NCBI RefSeq assembly: GCF_032362555.1
Contig: NC_083514.1
Location: 7,921,001 to 7,985,000, forward strand
Source: Amyelois transitella
Lineage: Eukaryota; Arthropoda; Insecta; Lepidoptera; Pyralidae
Direction: 5' to 3'
DNA length: 64,000 bases
The notes below the pieces were generated by a model that saw only the letters and a program-made list of their open reading frames with translations, did not search any database and was not told the origin of the DNA. Position 1 is the first letter of the stretch; the number at the start of each line of letters is the position of its first letter. Below are positions 1 to 12,271 of the stretch, in pieces. The position numbers and the translations under genes are program-made.

Positions 1-899
1 CACATATCAACACCGACACTCTCCGGCATACTATCAGACAAGCCCCCAAGACATTGGGAGGGAACTACGGTACTACTGATACTTGACCCGTTAAATATTC
101 CACAGGTACATAAGTCTCCTGCGGATTTAATCATTTCCTCAATGTAATTAGCATCTTTAATTAATGATTCTGTAGCCATGACATGATCGGAGATTTGTCT
201 GAGAGATTCAGTATTTTTTTCCAAAAGATTGGATACATTTTCCTCAAGCTGTGAGATTTGTTCCGTTAAGGTCTTGGTGTCAACACTATATAACTCCTGA
301 CTTTCCAGCAATTTACTTTCAGTTAATTCCAAACAAGAACACATATTTGTATATATTTTGATCCCAGATTTTATTATATGGGACTTTTTCTTATTAATGT
401 TCATTTGGATTTTATTCTTTTTAATAATTTTATTTAATTTTCTGATTTTTCTGCATTTGTTGTGACTTAACCGAATAGCTGTAGATTGTTTATTAATTTC
501 ACATAGTGAGGTCTCACTTGTGAGATCAATTACTGAGTCTAAGAGAGGAGCGGAGGTAACTGAAATAATCTGGTCAAACATATTATTGACCTCTAAGGAC
601 TGCCGTGATTGTTCATAAAGCTCTATTCGTCTTCGTGCCTCTCCTAGCTCTTTTTCTAATTTAATATTATGTCTAAGGACATCTTCATAAGAATCACTAC
701 ATTGCTGGAAATATCCTAACTCTAACTTAAGCTGGTTTAACTGCTCAACTAAGTCATCACATTGTAATTTACTTTCTGTTAAACTTAAATTTAATTTTGT
801 GTTACGATCAAGTAAACATTGAAATTCCTGTTCGTTCTGTTCCCTTTCCAAAAGTAATCTTTCCTTTTCTTCTCTCTCCGTTTTGAGGTTGAGTTTTAT
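1..899 (-). CDS. Partial coiled-coil ORF, probable LINE ORF1-like fragment
   Basis: Reading leftwards from a stop codon near 900, one minus-strand frame stays open for about 299 codons to the window edge, so both ends are missing here. The product is rich in Leu, Glu, Lys and Asn with heptad-like stretches such as LLLEREQNEQEFQ and LTEQISQLEENVSNLLEK, which indicates a long coiled coil, and it has a Cys-x-Cys pair near the edge. There is no ATG or splice acceptor at its right end; it starts abruptly at a TAA. That fits a 5'-truncated retrotransposon copy better than a host exon. CR1-like LINEs in insects have an ORF1 with a zinc finger, coiled coil and esterase, and this could be the coiled-coil part. 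That assignment is inference; the long open frame is what I see. Confidence 0.55.
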   Translation of the reverse strand, partial: MKLNLKTEREEKERLLLEREQNEQEFQCLLDRNTKLNLSLTESKLQCDDLVEQLNQLKLELGYFQQCSDSYEDVLRHNIKLEKELGEARRRIELYEQSRQSLEVNNMFDQIISVTSAPLLDSVIDLTSETSLCEINKQSTAIRLSHNKCRKIRKLNKIIKKNKIQMNINKKKSHIIKSGIKIYTNMCSCLELTESKLLESQELYSVDTKTLTEQISQLEENVSNLLEKNTESLRQISDHVMATESLIKDANYIEEMIKSAGDLCTCGIFNGSSISSTVVPSQCLGGLSDSMPESVGVDM

Positions 900-1640
900 T
901 TATAGTGTTTTTTTTATAATAAATTAAGTGTTTATGTTTATAGTCTTTGGGATAATTTCCTCTCAGTCTAAAGAAACCGTAATCTGTACGTGTATATATT
1001 TTTAATTTATTTGCACAGCAAATTAGTATCGAAACTAATAGCCTAAAAGGTAATTAGCCTGGCATTGTGCGCCACTGCCGGGTTCCTAAAGTAATTTGTG
1101 TTTTTTTTTTCAATCAACGCGCAGTTTAGTTTTTCTGGTATTTTAATTATGCCTAGTTAGTAACATAACATGTTTTCATTGTACATGTTAGTTGATCTCA
1201 AAAAATCTTTAACTTCTACATCTCAACACCCAGTTTTCAAACCAAAATGTAAAACTATTTATCCAGAACGATTATGTATGAGGTATATATAGATTTCCGT
1301 TTATATTTATTGACTAACATGCACAAAACACAGATGCAGCATGCTGGCATAGAGGCAAAGGCAAGTCGAGAAGTGTACTTTGTCCACCCCTCTGGACAAG
1401 AGACATGATTTTTTCATGTATATTTATAGAGTAATAGTGAACTGAGCACGTCAATATCGCACGCTAAACGTGATAATTTCTTAAAAGTAATTTCACGGCC
1501 ATTTTGTTCGGTTGTCGGGCAGAACGTGTGCATTTACAGCAAACGTTATACGTTGTTGGCACGGTACTAATTGATGCTAGGAAAAATACGAATATTTTTG
1601 TATTTCTATGTAGATTGCATCATCATTATTTCAGACATCA
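900..1640. other. Non-coding AT-rich stretch
   Basis: I see no long open frame, RNA gene or recognisable repeat here. The sequence lies between the truncated LINE-like ORF and a SINE-like repeat. Confidence 0.4.
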
Positions 1641-1644
1641 TAAT

Positions 1645-1912
1645 TGATTATTCCCTCTGGCTTTATTCGCGGTTACATCCTTATCTCTTTGGAAAAGAGT
1701 CGAAGATACGCTTATGACTATCACTTCAGTCTAAGGCAAGCGTGGCGTATTTTCGTGACTGACAACTCTATCTATCCCGCAAGGGCTAATCAAGGAAAAG
1801 GTTTTTACTTTTACAGAAGACCCAAGCTCATAATAGATCATGGTTGCACATCCAGTTGCCTTAATGTGCAGGTTTCTTAACGCTGTTTTCCCTTACGGCA
1901 GGATCTTGGTAC
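1645..1912 (-). repeat. SINE-like repeat copy, minus orientation
   Basis: The reverse complement of 1865-1905 resembles the body of the SINE-like element at 21485-21880 ('cggtgagggaaaac' followed by 'gaggaaacctgc'), with several differences. The 78-codon open frame inside it is incidental. Family membership is judged by eye. Confidence 0.5.
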
Positions 1913-4430
1913 AATATTAATAAAATAAGTCAATTTACATCTTTTAATTTTAAATTAATTCAACCTTAGAAATATTTTCAATGTTTCACTTATTACTTTT
2001 ATGCAAACTTGTACAGTAAACAAAATGGATAAGACCTCCTTGGTCTAATTACGATGCCCTTTAGGCACAAAATAACTTGAATGCAGAAAGGTAGTTCGCT
2101 TGTAACTTTTTATTTTTCTGCAATTTCGTAAAAAAATAAAAAGATGAAATTTTAAAATAATAAATATTAAAATAACACTGATTTCGTGTCAATAAATTAT
2201 ACCATAATGGCTATTTCTTTAAAAATATACACCCGAGGTTGTCATCAAGATCTGATGATGGAAACTTGGATAGAAGAGAGAACCCTTCAAATGTCACATG
2301 ATTGTTCATAATAAGAGTACGAACTGTAAAATTTACAAATTCACACCTAATAGTTATAAAGTTGAATGTCAAATGAAATTAAATTAGTAAATGTCTTATT
2401 TTGTTCAAATTGTACACAAAGGCAGGAACTTGTCATGTATCAAGTAACTAAGTACCATAACCAAAATCTTATCTTAGCAAAAAAAATATTATTCCATTTC
2501 TGTAGTTTATTTAATGTATACTCTGCCAGTGGGAGGCTTGACCGGGCCGCCTTGGACGGCGACGAACTCACTATAATTTTTAAATTAAAGCTTTATTCAA
2601 CTTTAAGAGCACTTTTATTACGGGCGAATCAAAATATGACTTTATTAAAAGCTCGTTGGTAATTTTGATTGACAGCTTTTAATCGCCTTTTAAAGGTCTT
2701 TAATTGCAAATAGGCTTAAAATCGAAAGGCCTAAGGCAAGATGATAATTATTGCGAATGAAAACATCTTTAACCCTAAAAATACTTATAAGTATCTTTTA
2801 AAGTTTTATCAACATAAAAAGTGTTTTGACATTTAGACTAAATATTTCAGCTCTTGACCTTCTCTATCAAAAGGTCGCAATCATTTTAATTTACAACAAT
2901 AAATCACGTTTTTGTATTACAAGAATATTCTGTTATATTTTTTAAAAAACTTAGTCTCATAGGTACATAAAAAGTTAATTTCTCATGTATAATAAAGAGA
3001 TATCTTATAAAGTGATTTGTTTTTTTTAAATAACCTTAAAATCTTGTGGATTGATAATTATTGTTTTTGGTAGAGCGACAGACAAAAACCTTAACAAATA
3101 ATAAAGGCTACTTTCTTAAATTATTCTACGGGAGCGATGAAAAAGCTAGTAAGTACCGTTGCGTTTGAGACCACGCCAATATTCGATATCTACGAGTTAT
3201 TTTTCGTTTAAAAATTACTGAGGGTATACGTACACAATGAATTATGTTACCAATAATATGATAGATAATTAAGTAAAAGTTTCATAAATTATTTCTTTGG
3301 TTCTATTCTAAAGCGCCGAACACTACACGGCACAAGTTTCTATACCTTAAGCTCTTCCCATAAGAAAATATTATCACGGATTTATTTATAATCTTTGCTC
3401 ACTTGGTTGCATATCAACCCCCGTAGCCGTCGTTGTCACATATTGTAACTCAGATAACAAAATGTGTTACATTGTTTGTTTAATAAATTCAAAGAGCAAC
3501 ACCAATCTAAACCAGTTTGGAATTCTTTAGGGCACTTATCAGGTGTGAGAAACTAAGGGTGTCTACACATATGTTTTTAACATAAAGTTCAAAAATAATT
3601 GTACTGACTATTGAATATTATTAATGGAAATTGATCAAGGTTTAATTTATTGGCCTAAATTCAAACACGACAAAAAAATACTAAAAAGTTTTTAATCAAA
3701 TGCTTTATACCTTTAATAAGAATCTCAATTAAATAATGGTGATGGAGGTTAAACCAAATTTTGAAACTGTTGCATTTTAATTATTTTCATATGTATGAAA
3801 AATGAGAGTGTGTAAAACGATACATTTTCTACCCTTAAGTGTCTGAAGGTACCTTAATTTATTTATTTATATAGAGATTTTACACATTATTATACGACCG
3901 CTGTATTTCCAAAGTTGTTAAGATAACAAACAATTTTTGTAACTTCGAATGTGAGAATCGACATTTTTCTGTCCTTGAACGTCTGAAGGTACCTTTATAC
4001 CACCCCTGTGTTTGCAAAGATGTTTACACTTTCATAAACTTTGGGACCTTTGTCGTTGTGATAACGACATAGTTTATAGACTCAGATAAAACTTGTTTAC
4101 ACCGTGAGATAACAAGGAAATGCAGTCAAGCTTAAAACTTTCAAATCGTTAACTTTGAAAGGAACTGTTACAAAAACTTTTACATAAAATTTGTTTTCGG
4201 TTTTTTTCAGCTTTCAGCCTTGCTGACTAGCTTCGTATCGTGACTATCCTGTCCACCCCGTTGTAAGTTTTTCCTTGTAAAAATATGTAAAAATACAGTT
4301 GTTTTAAAAAATTAAAATTTAATAAATTATTTTCACGATACAAACTTTTGCCGTTCCCGTGATTAAACGAAAAGTATTATTTTACCATTATTTAATAATA
4401 ATTAAAAAAGAAGAACAGGGCTAATCCATC
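1913..4430. other. Non-coding AT-rich stretch with a weak local duplication
   Basis: No gene can be supported. Two segments, 3823-3922 and 3959-4026, share the block 'tctgaaggtacctt' and similar flanks, which looks like an old local duplication. The 98-codon frame at 2366-2662 has no homology I recognise and lies in AT-rich sequence. Confidence 0.4.
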
Positions 4431-4440
4431 TTTTTCCTAT

Positions 4441-4626
4441 AGGTGCCGTAAGAGCCGACTAATGTATAGACTTAAAAACTTGTATTTTTTCTTTTAGGCG
4501 ATGGGCTAGCAACCTGTCACTGTTTGAATCTCAATTCTGTATTAAGCCAAACAGTTGAGCTATTAGTATTTTCAAGACTGTTGGATTTGTCTACCCCGCA
4601 AGGGATACAAACACAATTATATGTAA
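4441..4626 (-). repeat. CATA-linked ~270-bp repeat, partial copy
   Basis: It carries the family's diagnostic blocks in reverse orientation: 'gcgatgggctagcaacctgt', then 'caagactgttgg', then 'ctaccccgcaagggat'. The end that normally carries the 'gtgccggg' hairpin is degenerate. Confidence 0.75.
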
Positions 4627-6660
4627 TCGACAACAAACAAGGCATTACACCCAAGAAAAAGTCACCTCACTACATACATACTTAAAATTTTCTCCTCTGA
4701 ATATTGATCGTGTTTCCAAGACTAAATGAATAAAAGTGAGATTGCTATTAAATATGCAACCGACGTCAATAATCGGAAGACTGCCATAATATTACGTGAC
4801 CGAAAATTGCGTGATATGAATAAAACGCTTACCTATTGAATAACTACAAAACAAACGTTATATTGTTAAAAATCCTGTGAATGAATGATTAAAGTCTTCG
4901 ATTTAATACAATGACGGTTGCTCGTACTGGTGAATAAATTAAGTTTAAATTTTTGAAAAATCTCACATATCAAAGAAAAAACAACAACATAAATAAGAAG
5001 TCAGAGCCAAAACATAAAAAAAATAGGTAAGTATGATACAATGATGTTTAGGAAAAAATCGTTTTTGCTTATATATCTTAAGCATACGTTAATTTATTTT
5101 TGGTTTTCTGAATAAATTTAATAAACCAGTGTCCTGTATAGGTACTTATTTACATTTACACTGTACACCTAGGTCGTTGCAGCCCTAGCGCTAGAGAGTA
5201 CCTACATAATAAACGATATTGCAGTGATAGCTAATAATAAAACGTTGCCGGTCTTGTAACTTGTTCTAACGCGTTGATGTCGTCACTCTGTCACCGTGGA
5301 TTGCGCAGATTTGCACAACATTTTGTGCAAAATATTGCATTCTTTTTTAGTAAAATAACGACAAATTGAGTTACGTTCGTAGCAATTTATCGAGTTATAT
5401 ACTTTTCCATCTCTCGTGGCAATTAACAATAAAAAAGTAAAAAAAACCTTTATGCAGGTATATTCTACATATCTGGCAATAACTTGAACCCAAGGCTCTA
5501 TAACTGATTGTACACTAACATGCTAAGATGATATAGAATTACAGAATCAAAACCGATAATAAATTTTTAATAAGCAATAAATTTGGCTATGGTAATCGAT
5601 TAAATCAAATCGAAAATAATGATACATGTTTCATCCATCAGGAATAGAGCTCTCTTTAAGAAGTTATGCTACTAAGACATATATATGTCACTTTCAACTT
5701 TCCTAAACAGCCTCGTAGAAGAACAGACCAAACTTTATTTCCACGAAGTGTCGACAGCTGAGGTGATCCCATTTATTATCCTCCCAAATAGAAAGTATTG
5801 CGATAATAATAATATGTTATATGCCAAAACTTATCAACGTCATTTGGTCTCCTAATCTAAAACTCACTTGATGTTCTCCATATTGATTAACTACAAATGA
5901 CAGCTTTAGGTCACACCTAATGACTATGAGCCTACATTTTTTTATTTAGAAAATTAATTACATGTTATCTTCAAGCAAGGTGATAAAAGTTTGAAATAAT
6001 AAGAGTAGACCTTAAAGTAGTTTTTAGATGCCATGCAGGCACTTTTATTTAACAGATTGCCTGAAAATTTCATGAAAAGATTGTTATGAATTGTAGTATT
6101 ATTCATCTGTAAGTTATCTGTAAGTACATGAGTATAAAAAAAAAACAACTGACTTTAACAGACAGGATTAAAAGTATAAACGTTGTGAATTCTAGAATAA
6201 TTAGGTATTTACCTCAACATTACTTGAAATAAAAATCCTTAAACAAGAAATACTAATTATAAAAATAACAGAAAAATATACATTCCGTTATTTATGTCAT
6301 TAAATGTACCGGAAATGAGACGGTAAAGGAAGTAGCATCTTAATATGGTCACACTATTAAAGTAGTATGTTTTTAGCTCAACATGTTTAATTTTATTTAA
6401 TAGGCCGTAACATTCTTGTGACACCTTGGAAAATAACTGCACAGATTAAAAAGTTGCGGGTCGTGTACAATACACATACTAAGATTTGCCGTTTTCCCGC
6501 TACATAATTAGAATTTTAAAAAGATTGGTAAGGTGAATGAAAAGTAACTTTGAATGCAAAAATATGCAAACTCACTTTTGCATTCAAAAGTTAAGTTGTA
6601 GTACGATTTTCATACATATTGGAGATTATTTTTGTACATAATTGAAATTAAAAAAAAATC
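4627..6660. other. Non-coding AT-rich stretch
   Basis: No supported gene. The short minus-strand frames around 5954-6442 are in AT-rich sequence and have no recognisable domain. Confidence 0.4.
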
Positions 6661-6665
6661 ATTAC

Positions 6666-6730
6666 CTTTTCAAAAGACTATCGGCCATGTCTACCCCGTA
6701 GGGTGAAACACGTAATTATATGCATGCATA
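6666..6730 (-). repeat. Fragment of the CATA-linked repeat
   Basis: Only the 'ctaccccgtagggt' block and the 'acgtaattatatgcatgca' end of the family remain. Confidence 0.6.
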
Positions 6731-6929
6731 TCTAAAATCACTGTAAGACGCTGCCTGGCTGGTTGCAATATACAATTTTTACTTTTACAAAAAAGTTGAT
6801 TAAATCTTTTCACATTATTATTGTCTCTTTTAAGTATTTAAACAACTTCTTCTAAACAGCGCTAACTTTTACCTATTTGATAATCGTTAGCCGTAAACAA
6901 ACAAACATACAAAAAAACACATCAGTATT

Positions 6930-7150
6930 CCTTTAGGGTTTACTAAGAAGTTCAACTGTAAGTAAATGTATGCCGACAGAAGCCGACGCTAGTAAGGATG
7001 AGTCAGAGACCTTTTCACCCTTAGAAGAACTATTGACTGTGGAGCGACGCAAGGCATGATGACAAACATACCTACATACATAAATCATGCCACTTCCTCG
7101 GAGGGCTAGGCAGAGACTACATCTTTCCACTTGCCTTGATACCTGCACTC
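6930..7150. repeat. Degenerate interspersed repeat
   Basis: The block contains 'cacttcctcggagggctagg' followed by 'catctttccacttgcc', which resembles a dispersed lepidopteran repeat I recognise; a related 'tctcggagggatacatcttt' occurs at 13000-13020 beside a CATA-linked copy. The 71-codon minus frame here is a by-product of the repeat. Confidence 0.45.
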
Positions 7151-7850
7151 TTCTTTTGCATCATTTTCTTTAATTAGTGGGTGATTTATTCTCTTTTAAT
7201 TTTAAGTTATTTTATGAAACATTTTAAAAAATTTGATTGGAATAAAAGTGAAACATTACAAAATTACTTTTTTTTGCTTTCATTTTTGTCTGTATTTTAC
7301 AGTTAAATTTGGTCTAACCACAGTAACAATAAAATAATTTGAAAAAATCCATGCACACATTATCTATTATAAAAGAAAATACTACTCATTTTGTACCGAC
7401 TACCACTTTTAGAAGAAATTTGGCACAAATGCAATTTTTATTTCAAGAAATTCCCACAGGAGCGAAGCGTCGCGTCGTTCAAAAGCCTTTCCGGCTTACA
7501 CATTAAATACTTGTGTAACTATTTTCAACCATATTTTCTTTTTTATATTAACTGCGGTATTTTATCAGTCGATTGCACTCTACAACGTATGTTCGTACTT
7601 CACCTTACATTGTCGATTCTGGACGCAAACCTGTTTTCTAGACGTTTTCCTGGCATTTTTGTCTAGCACCTAAGAACTCTATGGTTCAGTTGCACATTCA
7701 TAACTCTATGACTTATAAATACACTCTTAATTTAAAAGTAAAAGAATTTGAGTGACAACTTTTACTTGCTATTTTTATTTGTATGTATGTGCTGATTCAA
7801 CATCACTTATGTGTAATGACTTTTAAATATTTATTTCCAACTTGTAATTC
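7151..7850. other. Non-coding AT-rich stretch
   Basis: No gene or recognisable repeat. The 91-codon plus frame at 7391-7666 shows no domain and I do not treat it as a gene. Confidence 0.4.
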
Positions 7851-7983
7851 ATGATGAGTCGCGAGAGTTCGCTTGCTCGCGACTCGTTTCGTGTGCGCTT
7901 CTGATAATCAAATTGGACTTGCGTGAGAGCTTTCTCCACCATCCTAAGTTATACAATACGCATAACTGTAAACATCCGCTTAC

Positions 7984-8140
7984 CTTTGCTTAGGCAAGTC
8001 CGTAAAATTCCGGTACACTGTTCAAAAGAAACACTAGCACTTTGATTTTAGCGAGTCGATCGACCGTCGGATCTCCGCACCGTTATTCACGTCATATGTA
8101 TGTCAAATAACGAGAAAAATTCTCACAATCTCCGATCACT
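7984..8140 (-). promoter_or_regulatory. Possible 5' leader exon and promoter, minus strand
   Basis: On the minus strand a TCAGT motif, the common arthropod initiator, lies at 8142-8138. It is followed by about 157 bases without a long ORF and then a strong splice-donor match (AAAG then GTAAGC) at 7984/7983. The surrounding 7850-8500 is clearly richer in G+C and CpG than its flanks, as insect promoters often are. If real, the gene is transcribed leftwards, with its coding exons further left or outside the window. This rests on motifs alone. Confidence 0.35.
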
Positions 8141-8199
8141 GAATGGGGATGTATCGTCAAACACTGGCACAGCACTGTTTATTTTTTATTTTTTATTAG

Positions 8200-8500
8200 T
8201 TTTAATCACATCACTAGTTTTTGAATTTAGAACGGTGCAGGAGTGCACTAAGGCGATGCGCGCGCGGCCAATCGCGGCGTAGCGTTGCGTTTCGGCGCAA
8301 GCGTGTACGTTCAGCTCTCTCTCGTGCGAGCGACTGGCGCAGCTGCCTTCACCTTAGCCGCGCGGCCCGTTTCGCAACCACAGCGGTTTCCTTGCAGTTG
8401 TCGAGTTGCATGGCAACTGTTACTGTTGAAAATGTTTGCCGATGCCGCGCCATAGGCGGCCGATTGGACGCCGTATTTATTTTCTTTTAATAGACAGTTG
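8200..8500. other. CpG-rich block
   Basis: This stretch contains many CpG dinucleotides (for example 'gatgcgcgcgcggccaatcg') in otherwise AT-rich DNA, plus a CCAAT box on the plus strand. It looks like promoter-associated sequence upstream of the proposed minus-strand leader exon. The Arg-rich open frame inside it follows from base composition and I do not call it a gene. Confidence 0.4.
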
Positions 8501-10195
8501 ACATTTCGATTGTACGCCTCTTAATGGTAAATAGGCTCGACTTCGAAACCTCTTTATTGCGAATGCAGACAGAAAACGAAATAAAGTCCTTATAAATTTC
8601 CAGATCTTGATTTGATAGCCTGTCTTTAAACATTTATATTTAATCGATTTCATCCAATTTGGGAAAGAAATTGAATAGAAGGGTCTGGTAATTTATAAAA
8701 CTATATGTGTATCTTTTATGAATTTGTAGTCTCCTGAAAGAAATTCGAAAGGAGCAGCAGAGCAGTAATTGACCAAACAAGAAATCTAATAAAATATACA
8801 ATAAGATTATACATGAAAATAGAGCCGAAACCGTATAATATCAAATGACCTGTCCGATTTGGGTGCGTATCCAAACAAACGGAAGTCTCAACGCGGCGTG
8901 ATCTATCAAAAGTGACGTTTTCCACATATTATTTCGCTTCATTTACTTACAAATGTCAACTGCATTCCACCACAACTGGGCTGGGCCTATTCTAATGTAA
9001 CCAATGAAATGGAACCAAACATGTTTTGAGACATTTTTTGTTGCAAGTTGCATGATACGTATGTAGATACTTTTTATGACTTACAATTTTCTTTTCTCTG
9101 AATTTTCTCGCAAACTTAGGAGGTGATTTCGTAAGAACGCATGGAAAAACTAAGTGCACACTAATTAGTAGGTATAATTGGTAAGTCCTTAAGTCGAACA
9201 ATTGTTTGACATGCTTTTGTTATAAAGCAAGCCAGATGCTACAAAGACTAAATCAGATAAATTTCAAGTCAAGCCTATTTACAACATATAAACCCTTCAA
9301 AAATGCATAAATTTAAAAAAAAAAACTACAAGTTTACTATCCTTTCTTTTGTTCAACTTTAACAACCTGCGCGGGAAGAAAAGCAGCTAAGATTCACTAT
9401 GTCTTTCTTCGCTAGTAGGTATACCTTTGCATAGTCGCCTTTCACGACAATCATGGAAAGTACACCCTATTCTAAAGTGTCTCTCTTTTTCCACCCACGA
9501 TCGCACATTTTAACGCTACCTTAAATTTTAACAAGATTTATTAAAATCGTTTCACCAGAATCTATTAACTCTGATTCCTGGTACAGCGCGCCATACATCA
9601 ACATAACTAATTAATATGCAAACCACTTTTACTAGTGTTATTTATCCGCTCATATTATTTCACAAATAATGCTAATAGAAATGACGAAACCATTTTTAAT
9701 TTGAACACATATTTTATACTAGTTACAGATAAGGATTATGAACTCTATAAAATACGCCAGGTTGATACGCAAAACTGTCATCCTGATTGATTTGTTTCAT
9801 TGATTGATTCCTAGGGGGGACTTAAATGTGTACTTTGTTTCCATTAGTAGTATTCTGCAGTTTTAAAATATTTTCGCAATTTTTGTCTAAATTTTTCTTT
9901 ATTTAAACATTTTTAGAAAAGATATAAAATAGAAGGATTTAAACGCCTAAGAACTCACTTTATTATTGCAATAGAAATAAATTATTAGCAATCATAATTT
10001 GTTATTAATTTTGTGTGTCAATGAATAAATGAAAGTCATAAAATCTTGTATGTATCCAATTAATTTAATTAAGAACGCGTTGATATCTTTTATTCCAGGG
10101 TGTTTTAAAATGTATCTTTTCAAGCTTTACAGGGTTACAACGAACAAAGATACTAACTATATTTTGTTAGCATTTTGATGTTACATGCGTCAAAC
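8501..10195. other. Non-coding AT-rich stretch
   Basis: No gene can be supported. Short minus frames at 8716-8925 and 8992-9201 have no recognisable domain. Confidence 0.4.
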
Positions 10196-10199
10196 ATCT

Positions 10200-10437
10200 G
10201 TCAAATCTGTCAAATTAGCATCAATACAGATCCATCCTATTAATAAACTATATATGAAGAAGAGGATTGTCTGACTAATTAACTGACATATATCAACACC
10301 CAGGAAACTGATAGGTACCGAATTTTGAAATGTAGTATGAAGTTTTCTTATACGCACTCAGAGGAATTCCAAGGGGACCAGAAATTAACGGGGTTTTTCT
10401 TTTCACGCGGGCGGAGCCGCAAACAACAGCTAGTTGC
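10200..10437. repeat. Interspersed repeat ending in 'gcaaacaacagctagttg'
   Basis: It ends with 'cacgcgggcggagccgcaaa' followed by 'caacagctagttg', the terminal motif of a very common lepidopteran repeat class. The upstream part reads 'gatccatcctattaataa' and 'gacatatatcaacacccagg'. The family name is unknown to me. Confidence 0.55.
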
Positions 10438-11270
10438 TATAAATAACCCCGTCAAACATCGCCACCAAGATAAAAAGCACAATAAATCTTTGGCCTACGA
10501 AGCTAATAGATTCCACCTATCATTAAAATCACATTTAAGGGTTGCCACATATTATAAACAAGTAATAGCCATCACTAAAACATGATGGAGACATTAAATA
10601 GATGTGGTTTAAAAATAACATGGCATTGTGTTTCACAAAGGGCATGTGAATAAAGCAGACTGTTATTTATGGACTAATGTCATGCAACTTTGAGAGAATT
10701 ACACGATATTAGTAGTTTATACTACTGGAAAAGAAGTGTTCATATTTTGACGTGTTATACGGTTCCCAGCAAACAACATCGTGTGGAAACCTGTACATTC
10801 AAGAAACTGATTGTGTTTGCTAGTCTTTGATAATAAACGAATGCCTATGAAATCTTCGTGACAGTAGCAAAACAGTCAAACCACACGTTTTGACTAATTT
10901 GTTTGTAAAATATTTGTTTGTAAAGAGCGTATAGATCAAGAACCTTAGTTTTATGTAAGGTTTAGAAAGAGTAATTTTTCTGATAACTTTTTCACAGGCT
11001 ACAAGTACGTCTTAGCAAGATTTTTTCATAAGAATATTTTGTTAGGATAAATATTATGGGCTCCTTTAGAGGTTACGGGACGGCAGTCGCGACATGTATT
11101 AACTCGAATTTACGAGATTGGGCTTCGTGGTCAGAGGATGACCCTCCCCAGAGAGGTGAGGAACCGGGTGTAACGCCAGGAGGATTATTACTTTACATGA
11201 AAAGGTTTTAGGGTCAAATCGGCCCTTATTGACATATTTTTTTGATTATAGTTGTCATTTTTAACCCGTT
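10438..11270. other. Non-coding stretch with a GC-richer patch
   Basis: No gene. The patch at about 11065-11180 ('ggacggcagtcgcgacatg', 'ctccccagagaggtgagg') is less AT-rich than its surroundings and may be a retroelement remnant, which I cannot assign. Confidence 0.35.
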
Positions 11271-11272
11271 TC

Positions 11273-11505
11273 CGGTACTTTAGCATAGGATCACTCCATA
11301 TCTTTCCAATGGATGTCGTAAAAGGCGACATTCATGGGAAAGCTAGGGGTTTTTTTTTAGACGATGGGCTAGCAACATGTCACTATTTAAATCTCAATTT
11401 CATCATTGAACCATACATCTGAACGTGGCCTTTTAGTCTTTTCAAGAGTGTTGACTCTGCCTACCCCGCAAGGGATAGGTATAGGCATGACTATAAGTAT
11501 GTTTG
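11273..11505 (-). repeat. CATA-linked repeat, near full length
   Basis: The blocks run in reverse order: a degenerate 'cggtactttagcatagga', 'atggatgtcgtaaaaggcga', 'gatgggctagcaacatgtca', 'cttttcaagagtgttgac' and 'taccccgcaagggatagg'. Confidence 0.8.
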
Positions 11506-12001
11506 TAATAATTTATCACCGCAATTATATATAGACTATTCTTTATAGATATGCTGTTTAATAATTTTTTAAAGAATAATTGCAAAACTTTAACAACATG
11601 AACTCTTGTTAGTATCTTGTTTTGCCTTATTGTCATGTCTAGTACAAGGTTGCTGGGTCAAAGCCAAGTTTGCGACTTTCATAAAGTTTTGGAGGCAAAC
11701 AATTGGAATTGGAGGCCAAAACAACTCGTGGAGTTATGAAATGCATGTATTTTAAAACGACTTGCATAGGCAGTGCAAAGTGAACACGAGAGGTAATTCA
11801 AATACTTTAAAATTCTAAGGCCTATAATAAATTTTTACCTAAACTTTCGAAATGCGGAGGTTTCAGATTTTTCAAAGGGTAACAATACAATACAGTATCT
11901 CTTCATTGCACCACAATAAATTACAATGATGAAACGAGGTAGCAGTCCTCAAAAAAAATACAACCAAAATATTGGCACTGCTTTTTTGGTATTCCTTTGA
12001 T

Positions 12002-12230
12002 AGAATTCCACTCCATCTCTTTCCCATGGATGTCGTAAAGTCGACTAAGGGCGTTTAAACCTGAGATTCATGTTTTGAGCGATGGGCTAGAAACCTGTCA
12101 CTATTTGAATTTAAATTATTTCATTAAACCAAACAGCCGAACGTGCCCTATAAGTCTTTTCAAGACTGTTGGCTCTGTCTAACCCGCGACATAGATAGAC
12201 GTCGGACATAGACGTGACTATATGTTTGTA
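12002..12230 (-). repeat. CATA-linked repeat, left half of an inverted pair
   Basis: It has the reverse-oriented blocks 'atggatgtcgtaaagtcga', 'gcgatgggctagaaacctgt' and 'cttttcaagactgttggctc'. Its CATA end faces that of the next copy at 12272. Confidence 0.8.
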
Positions 12231-12271
12231 TGAATATATTTGTTTTTATTGGTTATTGGTTGTGTCCAATA

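Noticed and set aside
8221..8490. 89-codon Arg-rich open frame
   Set aside because: It follows from the CpG-rich composition; no domain, no splice logic, and it overlaps a probable promoter region.
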